Shown: in pieces, positions 1 to 5,079 of the stretch | Layout of the letters: each line of letters opens with the position of its first letter | Numbering within the stretch: position 1 is the first letter of the stretch | Assembly: GCA_027074805.1 (NCBI GenBank) | Contig: JALTCK010000053.1 | Location: 1 to 7,722 of the forward strand | DNA length: 7,722 bases | From: Thermococcus sp. | GTDB lineage: Archaea; Methanobacteriota_B; Thermococci; Thermococcales; Thermococcaceae | Reading direction: 5' to 3' | Position numbers and translations under genes: made by a program | Notes under the pieces: generated by a model | Told to the model about the DNA's origin: nothing | What the model saw: only the letters and a program-made list of their open reading frames with translations | Databases searched by the model: none

Positions 1-57
1 GCTCGAGACGGATTTGACGAGTGTCCCCTCGAGGTCGAAAGCGATGAGCCTGACCAT
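1..57 (-). CDS. HAD-family (HAD-IB-like) phosphatase, N-terminus only
   Basis: Only the first 19 codons are inside the window; the gene runs off the left edge. The peptide MVRLIAFDLEGTLVKSVSS carries HAD motif I (hydrophobic strand, then D-L-E-G-T), in which the first Asp is the nucleophile that forms the phospho-aspartate intermediate in this superfamily. Glu replaces the more usual second Asp (DxDGT), a form found in some archaeal HAD phosphatases. The start is the ATG at 57: a GGTGAT ribosome binding site lies at 66-61 with 3 nt between, and a TATA-like box lies at 88-98. The substrate cannot be told from this fragment. A phosphoserine-phosphatase-like HAD-IB enzyme is my best guess from the starting sequence. 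The family is fairly sure, the function is not. Confidence 0.75.
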   Translation of the reverse strand, partial: MVRLIAFDLEGTLVKSVSS

Positions 58-87
58 GGTATCACCTTAAATAAAGGCGGATCCGGA

Positions 88-98
88 GCTTAAAAGCC
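88..98 (-). promoter_or_regulatory. TATA box of the HAD phosphatase gene
   Basis: Read on the minus strand this is GGCTTTTAAGC, a typical Thermococcales TATA element. Its centre (about 93) is 27 bp from about position 66, which places the transcription start at or just before the GGTGAT ribosome binding site and gives a leader of roughly 10 nt. The box touches the stop codon of pcm (98-100), so the phosphatase probably has its own promoter rather than relying on pcm read-through. Confidence 0.5.
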
Positions 99-769
99 TA
101 CTCCCTCCACCCGTACTCTCCAACCAGCGGCACGAAGGCAACGCCACCCCAGCGCCGCTTTTTGGTTTTCCCCTTCTCGGTCTTATCGACGATGTACAGG
201 TCCTGCCAGAGGTGATAGCTCCCCACCGGGATTATCAGCCTCCCTCCGGGCTTGAGCTGTTCAACCAGAGGCCCCGGAATCTCCGGCGCCCCGGCGGTGA
301 CGATTATCCTGTCGTAGGGGACCTTCGGCGGGAAGCCTTTGCTTCCATCTCCCAGGAAGACGTGGACGTTCTCAACGCCTGCCCGCTGGAGGTTCCGCCT
401 GGCAAACTCGACAAGCTCCGGAATCCTCTCGACGGTGTAAACGTCGGTCTTCACGAGCTCGGCTATCAGAGCCGCGTTCCAGCCGCTTCCCGTTCCGACC
501 TCGAGAACCTTCATCCCCGGTTTAAGCTCGGCCAGCTCGAGCATTATCGCAACCATGTGGGGCGCGCTTATCGTCTGCCCAGCTGGAATCGGGAGGGGTT
601 CATCGACGTGGGCATAAGAGCAGTAGCGCTTCTGGACGAAGAGGTAGCGCGGATACTTCAGAAAAGCCCGCCTAACGGGTTCGCTTTTGATAACCCCATC
701 GCGGAAAAGCCGCTCAACGGTTTTCTCCCATCTCCTCAGGAGTTCCTCTCCATCGACCATAACGCTCAT
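98..769 (-). CDS. pcm: Protein-L-isoaspartate O-methyltransferase
   Basis: This cytosolic repair enzyme transfers a methyl group from S-adenosylmethionine to the carboxyl group of L-isoaspartyl residues in aged proteins, starting their return to normal aspartate. The 223-residue product has the family landmarks: GQTISAPHMVA (residues 65-75), the SAM-binding motif I VLEVGTGSGWNAAL (88-101), an acidic residue after the second strand (VYTVERIPELV, E114), GDGSKGFP (140-147), IIVTAGAP (155-162) and the C-terminal GGVAFVPLVGEYGW. Length and sequence fit the Pyrococcus enzyme of about 219 residues. The frame stays open to 880, but that extension runs through the 5S rRNA gene and is not coding. ATG 769 lies 27 bp from a TATA-like box centred at 796, so the mRNA is probably leaderless. 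ATG 760 (220 residues) is the alternative start. AhcY, encoded further right, removes the S-adenosylhomocysteine product. Confidence 0.96.
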   Translation of the reverse strand: MSVMVDGEELLRRWEKTVERLFRDGVIKSEPVRRAFLKYPRYLFVQKRYCSYAHVDEPLPIPAGQTISAPHMVAIMLELAELKPGMKVLEVGTGSGWNAALIAELVKTDVYTVERIPELVEFARRNLQRAGVENVHVFLGDGSKGFPPKVPYDRIIVTAGAPEIPGPLVEQLKPGGRLIIPVGSYHLWQDLYIVDKTEKGKTKKRRWGGVAFVPLVGEYGWRE

Positions 770-790
770 CGCTAGAGAATACGCACAGAA

Positions 791-800
791 AGATTTAAGG
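791..800 (-). promoter_or_regulatory. TATA box of pcm, in the 5S-pcm spacer
   Basis: Minus strand CCTTAAATCT. The centre is about 27 bp from the ATG at 769, so transcription would begin at or very near the first base of the start codon. No GGTG-type ribosome binding site precedes either ATG 769 or ATG 760, which fits leaderless initiation. pcm can therefore be expressed independently of the 5S gene upstream, although some read-through from 5S is possible because no T-run terminator is visible in the 61-bp spacer. Confidence 0.5.
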
Positions 801-830
801 CTTGCGAGAAGCTCTCGGAGAAGGTAGATA

Positions 831-956
831 GTGGCCGGCGGCGTCCCCGGTTTCCCGCCCCCTCTCGGAGGGCAGTACACCCGGGATCGCTGGCGGGCTT
901 AACTTCCGGGGTCGAAACGAGACCGGGTGTGACCCCGCCGCTATGACCGCCGTACC
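831..956 (-). rRNA. rrf: 5S ribosomal RNA (isolated copy)
   Basis: The minus-strand sequence begins GGTACGGCGGTCATAGCGG and contains the highly conserved 5S element GAAGTTAAGC (906-897), followed by AGCGATCCCGGGTGTACTGC. It closely resembles the 5S rRNA of Thermococcus celer as I remember it. The two ends form helix I: G956-C833, G955-C834 and U954-G835, an unpaired A953, then six pairs from C952-G836 to G947-C841. The 5' end at 956 is well supported because it lies 26 to 27 bp from a strong TATA box (977-988). The 3' end is uncertain by a few bases (831-834). There is no 16S, 23S or tRNA gene in the window, so this is a 5S gene outside an rRNA operon, an arrangement known in Thermococcales. 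The RNA is a component of the large ribosomal subunit. Confidence 0.95.
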
Positions 957-976
957 GATACCTACCTGTCGCGGAG

Positions 977-988
977 GATTTATAAATC
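977..988. promoter_or_regulatory. Palindromic, probably bidirectional TATA box
   Basis: GATTTATAAATC is its own reverse complement, with its centre at 982.5. Going left it is 26.5 bp from G956, the predicted 5' end of the 5S rRNA. Going right it is 27.5 bp from A1010, the first base of the ATG of the MCM-like gene. Both distances match the normal archaeal TATA-to-start spacing. The flank upstream of the box in the 5S direction (minus strand CCACAA) is closer to a purine/A-rich BRE than the flank in the other direction (plus strand GCGGAG). I infer that 5S transcription is the stronger of the two. Confidence 0.7.
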
Positions 989-1009
989 TTGTGGTGGAGT
1001 TGGAGGCTG

Positions 1010-2515
1010 ATGAGTGAGGAGATACTTGAATTTATACGGCTTTCCAGGGGTCCCGAACCACTGACACCGGCTAAGAGGGCTCGGGAATTCCAGATGAGGC
1101 TTCAGCGGGCTAGGGTAGGCGATGAGATAGAGATCAGCGGGTTTTTCCTGATGAGAGAGCCCCCCAATTCCCCTGGGGATGGCCTCTATTACCTGCTCTC
1201 CCCGCTCTCCCCATCCGAACTCAAGTCCCTCCCGCGCGATGAGCTCAGGCCCTACGTGGTTTTGAAGATAGATGACGTCTCAAAGGTCTCTGGGAGGCTG
1301 TATTCTGGCTCCCACGTTAGAGTTAGAGGCATTCTCACCGCTTACCCCTGGGGAACGATGAGGGCAATTTTTGTCCAAGAGCTCACTGGGGAGGAATATT
1401 CCGCCCATTGGCTCGAGTTCTCTGATTTAGCTCTCACGAAGTCCGAGTTTGAGTCCCTCTTCATGGACACCGTGTATGCCAACTACGATTTTGAAAAGGC
1501 CCTCGTTTATTCCCTGTTTGCCTCCCCGACCATTGTGGGCTCCAAGCTGGGCTGGGGAGAGGGGGTCTCCCTTTCGGCTTTCAAAAAGGAGGAGAGAATA
1601 GCGCTTTCGGTCTGGGAGACCTTCAGGTACCTTCACTCACTCCTCCCCTGGGAGCTGAGGCTGAAGCGCGATCCCTGGACGGAATACGTCGACCCCCAGC
1701 TCTGGCTCGATTTCAGGGTCAGGGATCCGAACGACTCGGGAATCTCATACTACGTTCCCACCAGCAGGACGCTCCTGAAGAAGGAGCTGCCGGTTCCAAA
1801 ATGGGCGCGCCCCATCTTTGAGGAAAAAGGTGCGGTCTTCCTCGGGGCCAAGGGGAGCGTGACGCCGGACGACCCGACCGCGAGGCTCTCCGAATCCCCC
1901 TTTATACTCACGGAGCCGGTTGCGTACGAGCGCAACAGGGAACTCGAGGAGCTGATGCCCAACGTGGTGGCGACGATCTTCCTTGAGAGGGCAAAACTTG
2001 GCTCCCTGAACGTTGGCGAGATTGGAGCATTCAGGAGGAAATTTGAGAGCTGGCTCATAAAGAACCGCCGGGAGTACGGGGAGAAGTTCGATGCCCTCAG
2101 GCTGAGCGGCATGGTCTTTGAGACAAACACGCGCTACTTCCTGAGCGTTCATCTGCTCGGATCAATGGCGCGTTTCCAGGGGAAGCTCGATAAGGGGCTC
2201 ATAAACGATGTTCTCCTCATCAACCAGGAGATTCTTGACATGTGGATGAACGAGCTCCCCCCCGGAACCCTGATGAAGCTCGTTGAGAACTATGAAAGGT
2301 ACATAAGCTCCGACAAGCGCTCCAACATAGCCCTAAGCATCTTCATGGACCTCGAGTCCGTTTCGAAGGACGGAAGCGTCTCGGTTCGAGAGTTTCTCGA
2401 GGCCCTCGTGGAATACGGCTTCAAGAGAGGAGATGCTGAGAAGACGCTGGCAAGGCTCATCGGCGAGGGCTACCTCTACGAGCCCTACGCTGGCAGGCTG
2501 AGGCTAATACGGTGA
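1010..2515 (+). CDS. MCM-like protein without ATPase motifs (OB-like and winged-helix ends)
   Basis: I do not recognise a named gene; this is a 501-residue protein of unknown function. Residues 35-125 look like an OB fold: VGDEIEISGFFLM, then YVVLKIDDV and SHVRVRGIL, a pattern like the MCM N-terminal segment that reads roughly D-D-L-V...P-G-D-R-V-x-V-x-G-I-L. Residues 145-172 (through DFEKALVYSLFASP) recall the MCM segment just before the ATPase core (Y-G-H-E-D-V-K-x-A-L-x-L-x-L-F-G-G). No Walker A (GxxGxGKS/T), Walker B or arginine finger follows. Residues 335-450 are mostly helical. Residues 455-500 (SVSVREFLEAL, GEGYLYEP, GRLRLI) match the C-terminal winged helix of archaeal MCM. The ATG at 1010 has GGAGG 2 nt before it, but TATA spacing suggests the mRNA may be leaderless; the frame is open from 989. 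The stop overlaps the ribosome binding site of rnp4, so the two genes are very likely co-transcribed. Confidence 0.85.
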   Translation: MSEEILEFIRLSRGPEPLTPAKRAREFQMRLQRARVGDEIEISGFFLMREPPNSPGDGLYYLLSPLSPSELKSLPRDELRPYVVLKIDDVSKVSGRLYSGSHVRVRGILTAYPWGTMRAIFVQELTGEEYSAHWLEFSDLALTKSEFESLFMDTVYANYDFEKALVYSLFASPTIVGSKLGWGEGVSLSAFKKEERIALSVWETFRYLHSLLPWELRLKRDPWTEYVDPQLWLDFRVRDPNDSGISYYVPTSRTLLKKELPVPKWARPIFEEKGAVFLGAKGSVTPDDPTARLSESPFILTEPVAYERNRELEELMPNVVATIFLERAKLGSLNVGEIGAFRRKFESWLIKNRREYGEKFDALRLSGMVFETNTRYFLSVHLLGSMARFQGKLDKGLINDVLLINQEILDMWMNELPPGTLMKLVENYERYISSDKRSNIALSIFMDLESVSKDGSVSVREFLEALVEYGFKRGDAEKTLARLIGEGYLYEPYAGRLRLIR

Positions 2516-2520
2516 GAACA

Positions 2521-2880
2521 ATGGCAAAGAAGTTCATACGGCAGAGGGAACAGAGGGAGAAGAGAAGGATTGCCCGTGAGAGGGTGGAGACGCTCTTCAC
2601 TTTAGCCGAGCGCGTTTACCCTTACGAGCCGGAGCTGGCCAACAGGTACGTCGAGATAGCGCTGGCAGTGCAGCAGAAGGCGAAGATAAGGCTCCCAAGG
2701 AAGTGGAAGCGTCGCTATTGTAAGAGGTGCCACTCCTTCCTCGTTCCCGGGAAGAACGCGGTTGTGAGGCTCAGAAGCAGGCCGTATCCGCACGTTGTCA
2801 TGAAGTGTCTTAACTGCGGCCACGTAATGCGCTACCCCTATCTGCGCGAGAAGAAGATGAAAAGAGGTAAAAAGGACTGA
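2521..2880 (+). CDS. rnp4: Ribonuclease P protein component 4 (Rpp21)
   Basis: Rpp21 (Rpr2/SNM1 family) is a protein subunit of archaeal RNase P, which removes the 5' leader of precursor tRNAs. It pairs with Rpp29 (Rnp1), and the complex supports the RNA specificity domain. The 119-residue product has the family layout: a basic helical N-terminus, the helical hairpin RVETLFTLAERV...ELANRYVEIAL (21-47), the signature KWKRRYCKRCHSFLVPG (61-77), and a zinc site formed by C67, C70, C96 and C99. It closely resembles the Pyrococcus furiosus protein. ATG 2521 is chosen because GGTGAG (2511-2516) precedes it by 4 nt. A GTG at 2512 would add three residues but would lose that site. GGTGAG overlaps the TGA of the preceding gene, pointing to translational coupling. 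The gene ends 1 nt from the convergent surface-protein gene, and its lysine-rich tail reads as a T-rich tract on the other strand. Confidence 0.96.
   Translation: MAKKFIRQREQREKRRIARERVETLFTLAERVYPYEPELANRYVEIALAVQQKAKIRLPRKWKRRYCKRCHSFLVPGKNAVVRLRSRPYPHVVMKCLNCGHVMRYPYLREKKMKRGKKD
2851..2873 (-). terminator. T-rich terminator candidate for the surface-protein gene
   Basis: On the minus strand, just past the stop at 2882-2884, the sequence reads TTTTTACCTCTTTTC and continues with TTCTT runs. Archaeal RNA polymerase terminates at such runs without needing a hairpin. The tract lies inside the last codons of rnp4, where AAA/AAG lysine and AGA arginine codons supply the complementary A-rich strand. 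Confidence 0.45.
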
Positions 2881-2881
2881 C

Positions 2882-4105
2882 TCATGGCTTGTGGTGTTTG
2901 GTTCCGTTCGAGGGGTTCGATGGGCTCATACCTGAGGTGGAGTTCTGACTCATTGAGCTCGTCGTGTTAGAAGTCATGTTTGTGCTGGATGTCATCGGGA
3001 TCCCCTTCCTGTAGGTTTCTTTTATCATCATCTTAACTTCCTTAATGAGGACTTTAGCCTCCTTGTAATCTCTGTTCTGAATGGCCTCCTTAAGCTGTTC
3101 CATCACCTGTGTGATGTTGGTGACATTATAGCCGAGCTCTGCAAGCACCTGCACCTGTGCCTCGAGCTTTAGGTATTCCCTCTCGAGAGCAAGTGCCTGG
3201 TGGTCCTTAAGTGCGAATTCCATTTCTTTGTGTGAAAGCTTCAAGAGCATTTCAGTCTGGGTCTGGAGTTTGAGCATCAGTTGATAAGCCTCGGTGTAGT
3301 TACCGCTCTTAATGGATGAGTTAACTCCTTCCATCAGCTTTTCAATGAGCTGAAGACCCTCCTTGAGCTCTGTGGAGTTCGTCATGTTGGCAATTTCCTC
3401 TATCGTGCGTATCCTATCCTGGAGTTTCTTCATGAGCATCAGAGTTTCATTTGCGCTAACGTTTTCCATGACTTCTTTGGCCTGGCAGTTGCATTCCCTG
3501 AGCTCTTCCCTGATCTTTTTCATGACTTTCTCTGAAGATTTGGTCTGAACCATCACTGCATTCCTTATCTGAAGCTTTTTCATGAGAGCTGTCGCGTTAG
3601 TGCTTGCGTTTACGTAGACTATCATTGAGTGGTTCTGGATGGCAAGTTTAAGCGCCAGCTTCATTGCGGCAGTATCGTTTCCGACAACCATGACACTTCC
3701 ACTGAAGTTTATTTTGAACATGGCACTAGCGTTCCCTATGACTGCAATGTCCGTCTCGTACCTGTTTACACCCCACCAGCGGTAGACTGTGATATTGTAC
3801 TCTTCTAGATCACTGACGTATTGGGAAACCACGGCATCTGGTCCACCGATTATTATCACTTGATCCGGGGAATAGCCTAGGATCTTGGCGGTCACGTTCG
3901 GATTGTAGATTCCCCACATGGTTGTTACAACTATTGCCCCCGTGAGGTTCGCAAGATACTGGGCCAAAGTGTGGTCGGCAGCGTTGTCACTCACCAGTAT
4001 TACGGTGGTTCCGGTGTCGCTTGCAGCGCTGGTCTCGCTGAAGGCCAGTGGAGTTACTACCATCAGCAATCCCAGAAGGATTGCCCATATCTTTTTGCCC
4101 ATCAT
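2882..4105 (-). CDS. Secreted cell-wall-binding-repeat-2 (CWB2) surface protein
   Basis: A 407-residue exported protein. Residues 1-28 form a Sec signal peptide (KK, then the hydrophobic stretch IWAILLGLLMVVTPLAF, ending near TSAAS). Residues 34-188 are a CWB2-type region: TVILVSDNAADHTLAQYLA (34-52), VIIIGGPDAVVSQYVSDL (83-100) and the family mark WGVNRYETDIAVIG (111-124), then a second, diverged lobe. Residues 190-365 are charged and helical, probably coiled coil. Residues 370-402 are a Ser/Thr/Asn/Met tail without a membrane anchor. I count 21 N-x-S/T sequons, which suggests heavy N-glycosylation outside the cell. C205 and C207 form an isolated CxC. In bacteria CWB2 holds proteins to wall polymers; in Thermococcales, which have an S-layer, the ligand is unknown to me. 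ATG 4105 follows GGTGAT (4116-4111) by 5 nt; ATG 4102 is also possible. The gene is probably a single-gene unit with its own promoter. Confidence 0.88.
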   Translation of the reverse strand: MMGKKIWAILLGLLMVVTPLAFSETSAASDTGTTVILVSDNAADHTLAQYLANLTGAIVVTTMWGIYNPNVTAKILGYSPDQVIIIGGPDAVVSQYVSDLEEYNITVYRWWGVNRYETDIAVIGNASAMFKINFSGSVMVVGNDTAAMKLALKLAIQNHSMIVYVNASTNATALMKKLQIRNAVMVQTKSSEKVMKKIREELRECNCQAKEVMENVSANETLMLMKKLQDRIRTIEEIANMTNSTELKEGLQLIEKLMEGVNSSIKSGNYTEAYQLMLKLQTQTEMLLKLSHKEMEFALKDHQALALEREYLKLEAQVQVLAELGYNVTNITQVMEQLKEAIQNRDYKEAKVLIKEVKMMIKETYRKGIPMTSSTNMTSNTTSSMSQNSTSGMSPSNPSNGTKHHKP

Positions 4106-4137
4106 GGCACATCACCGATGAATTCTACGAAAAACTT

Positions 4138-4146
4138 GTATTTAAG
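4138..4146 (-). promoter_or_regulatory. TATA box of the CWB2 surface-protein gene
   Basis: Minus strand CTTAAATAC, preceded directly by AAAATCC. The centre is near 4142, so transcription should start around 4115-4119, next to the GGTGAT ribosome binding site. Copies of AAAATCCC lie just upstream and one abuts the box. Confidence 0.5.
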
Positions 4147-4185
4147 GGATTTTGCGGGAAAAAAGGGATTTTCTACGGGATTTTT
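4146..4185 (-). repeat. Three direct AAAATCCC repeats upstream of the CWB2 gene promoter
   Basis: On the plus strand the motif GGGATTTT occurs at 4146-4153, 4165-4172 and 4177-4184, with start-to-start distances of 19 and 12 bp. A weaker copy, GGATTTTC, lies at 4214-4221. The copy nearest the surface-protein gene touches the TATA box and would occupy the BRE position. The set may be a regulator-binding site, or the copies may reflect an A/T-rich spacer with chance similarity. Confidence 0.5.
4159..4164 (-). terminator. T6 terminator candidate downstream of the cyclase gene
   Basis: A run of six T on the minus strand, flanked by CCC on both sides, lies 60 nt past the cyclase stop (4224-4226) and upstream of the TATA box of the next gene. 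It is the best T-run in this spacer and would separate the two transcripts. The call rests only on base composition and position. Confidence 0.35.
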
Positions 4186-4223
4186 AGAAACAAAGCAAAG
4201 AGCACCGTTTCTTGGATTTTCAA

Positions 4224-4901
4224 TCATCGAAAAAACGTTCCACTGCGTTTAATATAGTTCCAGAGCACCTCTCGGGAGGGATCTAGAACCAATGAAGCTC
4301 TCCATTGGTTGGATTCGCTGTATTCCCCTTCATCTTCCAGTATTGCAACGGCCCTCACCGGGCTTCCGGAGCCGCCTTCAATCTTCAGCGGAAAGGCTAT
4401 GAAGGTGAATTCCTTTCCGAGAAGACTCTCGAGGTTTGTGAGGTTCTCGAAAATGGGTAGCTCTTCGCTTAGGAGTATCTTGTGAACCGCGTCGTCTCCA
4501 ATGCTCATAGCATCGGTTCCAACGGCCTTTGCACCCTCAGCTACTAGAAAGAGTGCAACCTCTGGTGAGAGCTCCCTACCACCGGTTGAAAAGAGGACTA
4601 TCTTATCATGGTACCCGGAGTCGGGTATCTCCTCAAGTTGAATTTTGTCGTTGCCTTTTCTCACGTCTATCACAAAAGCCTGACCAATGAACTTCTTTAG
4701 GGGGAGCTCATCTATCGCCTTTCCACCAGGCACGAAGTGTGCCGGTGCATCAACGTGGGTTCCGGTGTGTTCCCCTAGCTTGAGTATATTCATGTAGTAA
4801 CCGTCTTTCTCTATGAATGCCCATGGGCGTATCTTAACTCCCGGATCCATGGGGTAGATCGGCGTCTCCTCTCCGAGCGGAAGAGAGAGGTCTATTATCA
4901 T
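4224..4901 (-). CDS. Cyclase-family metal-dependent hydrolase (kynurenine formamidase-like)
   Basis: The 225-residue product belongs to the cyclase/KynB superfamily, whose members include arylformamidase and isatin hydrolase. The hallmark metal-binding motif HTGTHVDAPAHF (residues 45-56: H45, H49, D51, H55) is intact, as are GTDAMSIG (128-135), PIFENLTNL (149-157) and FPLKIEGGSGSPVRAVAI (170-187). The substrate cannot be inferred: no tryptophan-catabolism genes are nearby, so calling it a true kynurenine formamidase is not justified. ATG 4901 is chosen because GGTGGG (4910-4905) is 3 nt before it and a TATA box is centred at 4936. The frame stays open to 5015 but that stretch holds the promoter. 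Family members usually stop soon after the GSPVRA segment; here about 35 further residues follow (191-225) and contain a perfect inverted repeat at DNA level. The gene is single and divergent from ahcY. Confidence 0.88.
   Translation of the reverse strand: MIIDLSLPLGEETPIYPMDPGVKIRPWAFIEKDGYYMNILKLGEHTGTHVDAPAHFVPGGKAIDELPLKKFIGQAFVIDVRKGNDKIQLEEIPDSGYHDKIVLFSTGGRELSPEVALFLVAEGAKAVGTDAMSIGDDAVHKILLSEELPIFENLTNLESLLGKEFTFIAFPLKIEGGSGSPVRAVAILEDEGEYSESNQWRASLVLDPSREVLWNYIKRSGTFFR
4287..4310. repeat. Perfect 8-bp inverted repeat in the 3' end of the cyclase gene
   Basis: AACCAATG (4287-4294) and CATTGGTT (4303-4310) are exact reverse complements around an 8-nt loop (4295-4302). They lie in codons for the C-terminal tail, about residues 198-205. 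A weaker 4-bp stem, CCTC...GAGG (4268-4279), lies just beyond towards the stop. The role is unknown: an mRNA hairpin or a protein-binding site is possible. Confidence 0.6.
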
Positions 4902-4930
4902 GAGCCCACCGGAGTATTGAGGGCTTAACC

Positions 4931-4940
4931 CCATATAAAC
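4931..4940 (-). promoter_or_regulatory. TATA box of the cyclase gene
   Basis: Minus strand GTTTATATGG, a near-consensus archaeal TATA element centred at 4936. The expected start site is around 4909-4912, immediately before the GGTGGG ribosome binding site of the ATG at 4901. This placement is the main reason for rejecting the longer open frame up to 5015. The 178-bp gap to ahcY holds the two divergent promoters; I see nothing else in it. Confidence 0.6.
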
Positions 4941-5042
4941 CTTGCCATCCTTCCCGTTGGTGGTTGGCATTTCCAGAAAACACCGATTCTGAGCAGTTGT
5001 AAAGCACACCTTCATTCCTTAACTCAAGAGCCTTTCGGAGGA

Positions 5043-5050
5043 CTTTTAAG
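5043..5050 (+). promoter_or_regulatory. TATA box of the ahcY-trmO unit
   Basis: CTTTTAAG centred at 5046.5, about 27 bp from the GGTGG ribosome binding site (5071-5075) of ahcY. The transcript would have a very short leader of about 7 to 11 nt. No second TATA element is visible between ahcY and trmO, so this promoter probably serves both genes. Confidence 0.55.
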
Positions 5051-5079
5051 AGAGGTCTCCAAGTATCTCCGGTGGTCAT

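Noticed and set aside
212..775. 187-codon open frame on the plus strand opposite pcm
   Set aside because: It is the antisense of a clear pcm gene in high-GC DNA, with no recognisable domain and no promoter or ribosome binding site that I can see.
770..880. In-frame extension of pcm up to 880, adding 37 residues
   Set aside because: Its first two-fifths or so are the 3' part of the 5S rRNA gene (to about 831), the rest holds the pcm TATA box, and Pcm homologues start near ATG 760/769.
1005..1030. Possible box C (TGATGA at 1008-1013) of a C/D guide RNA
   Set aside because: No matching D box (CTGA) or C'/D' pair at the right distance; the bases are explained by the start region of the MCM-like gene.
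3918..4257. Several short plus-strand frames (61 to 93 codons) at the start of the surface-protein gene and its spacer
   Set aside because: They are antisense to the signal-peptide region and promoter, have no clear ribosome binding site, and their translations look random.
4902..5015. Extension of the cyclase frame to an ATG at 5015
   Set aside because: The stretch contains the near-consensus TATA box at 4931-4940, and ATG 4901 has a good ribosome binding site and matches the family start (MIIDLSLPLGEETPIYP).
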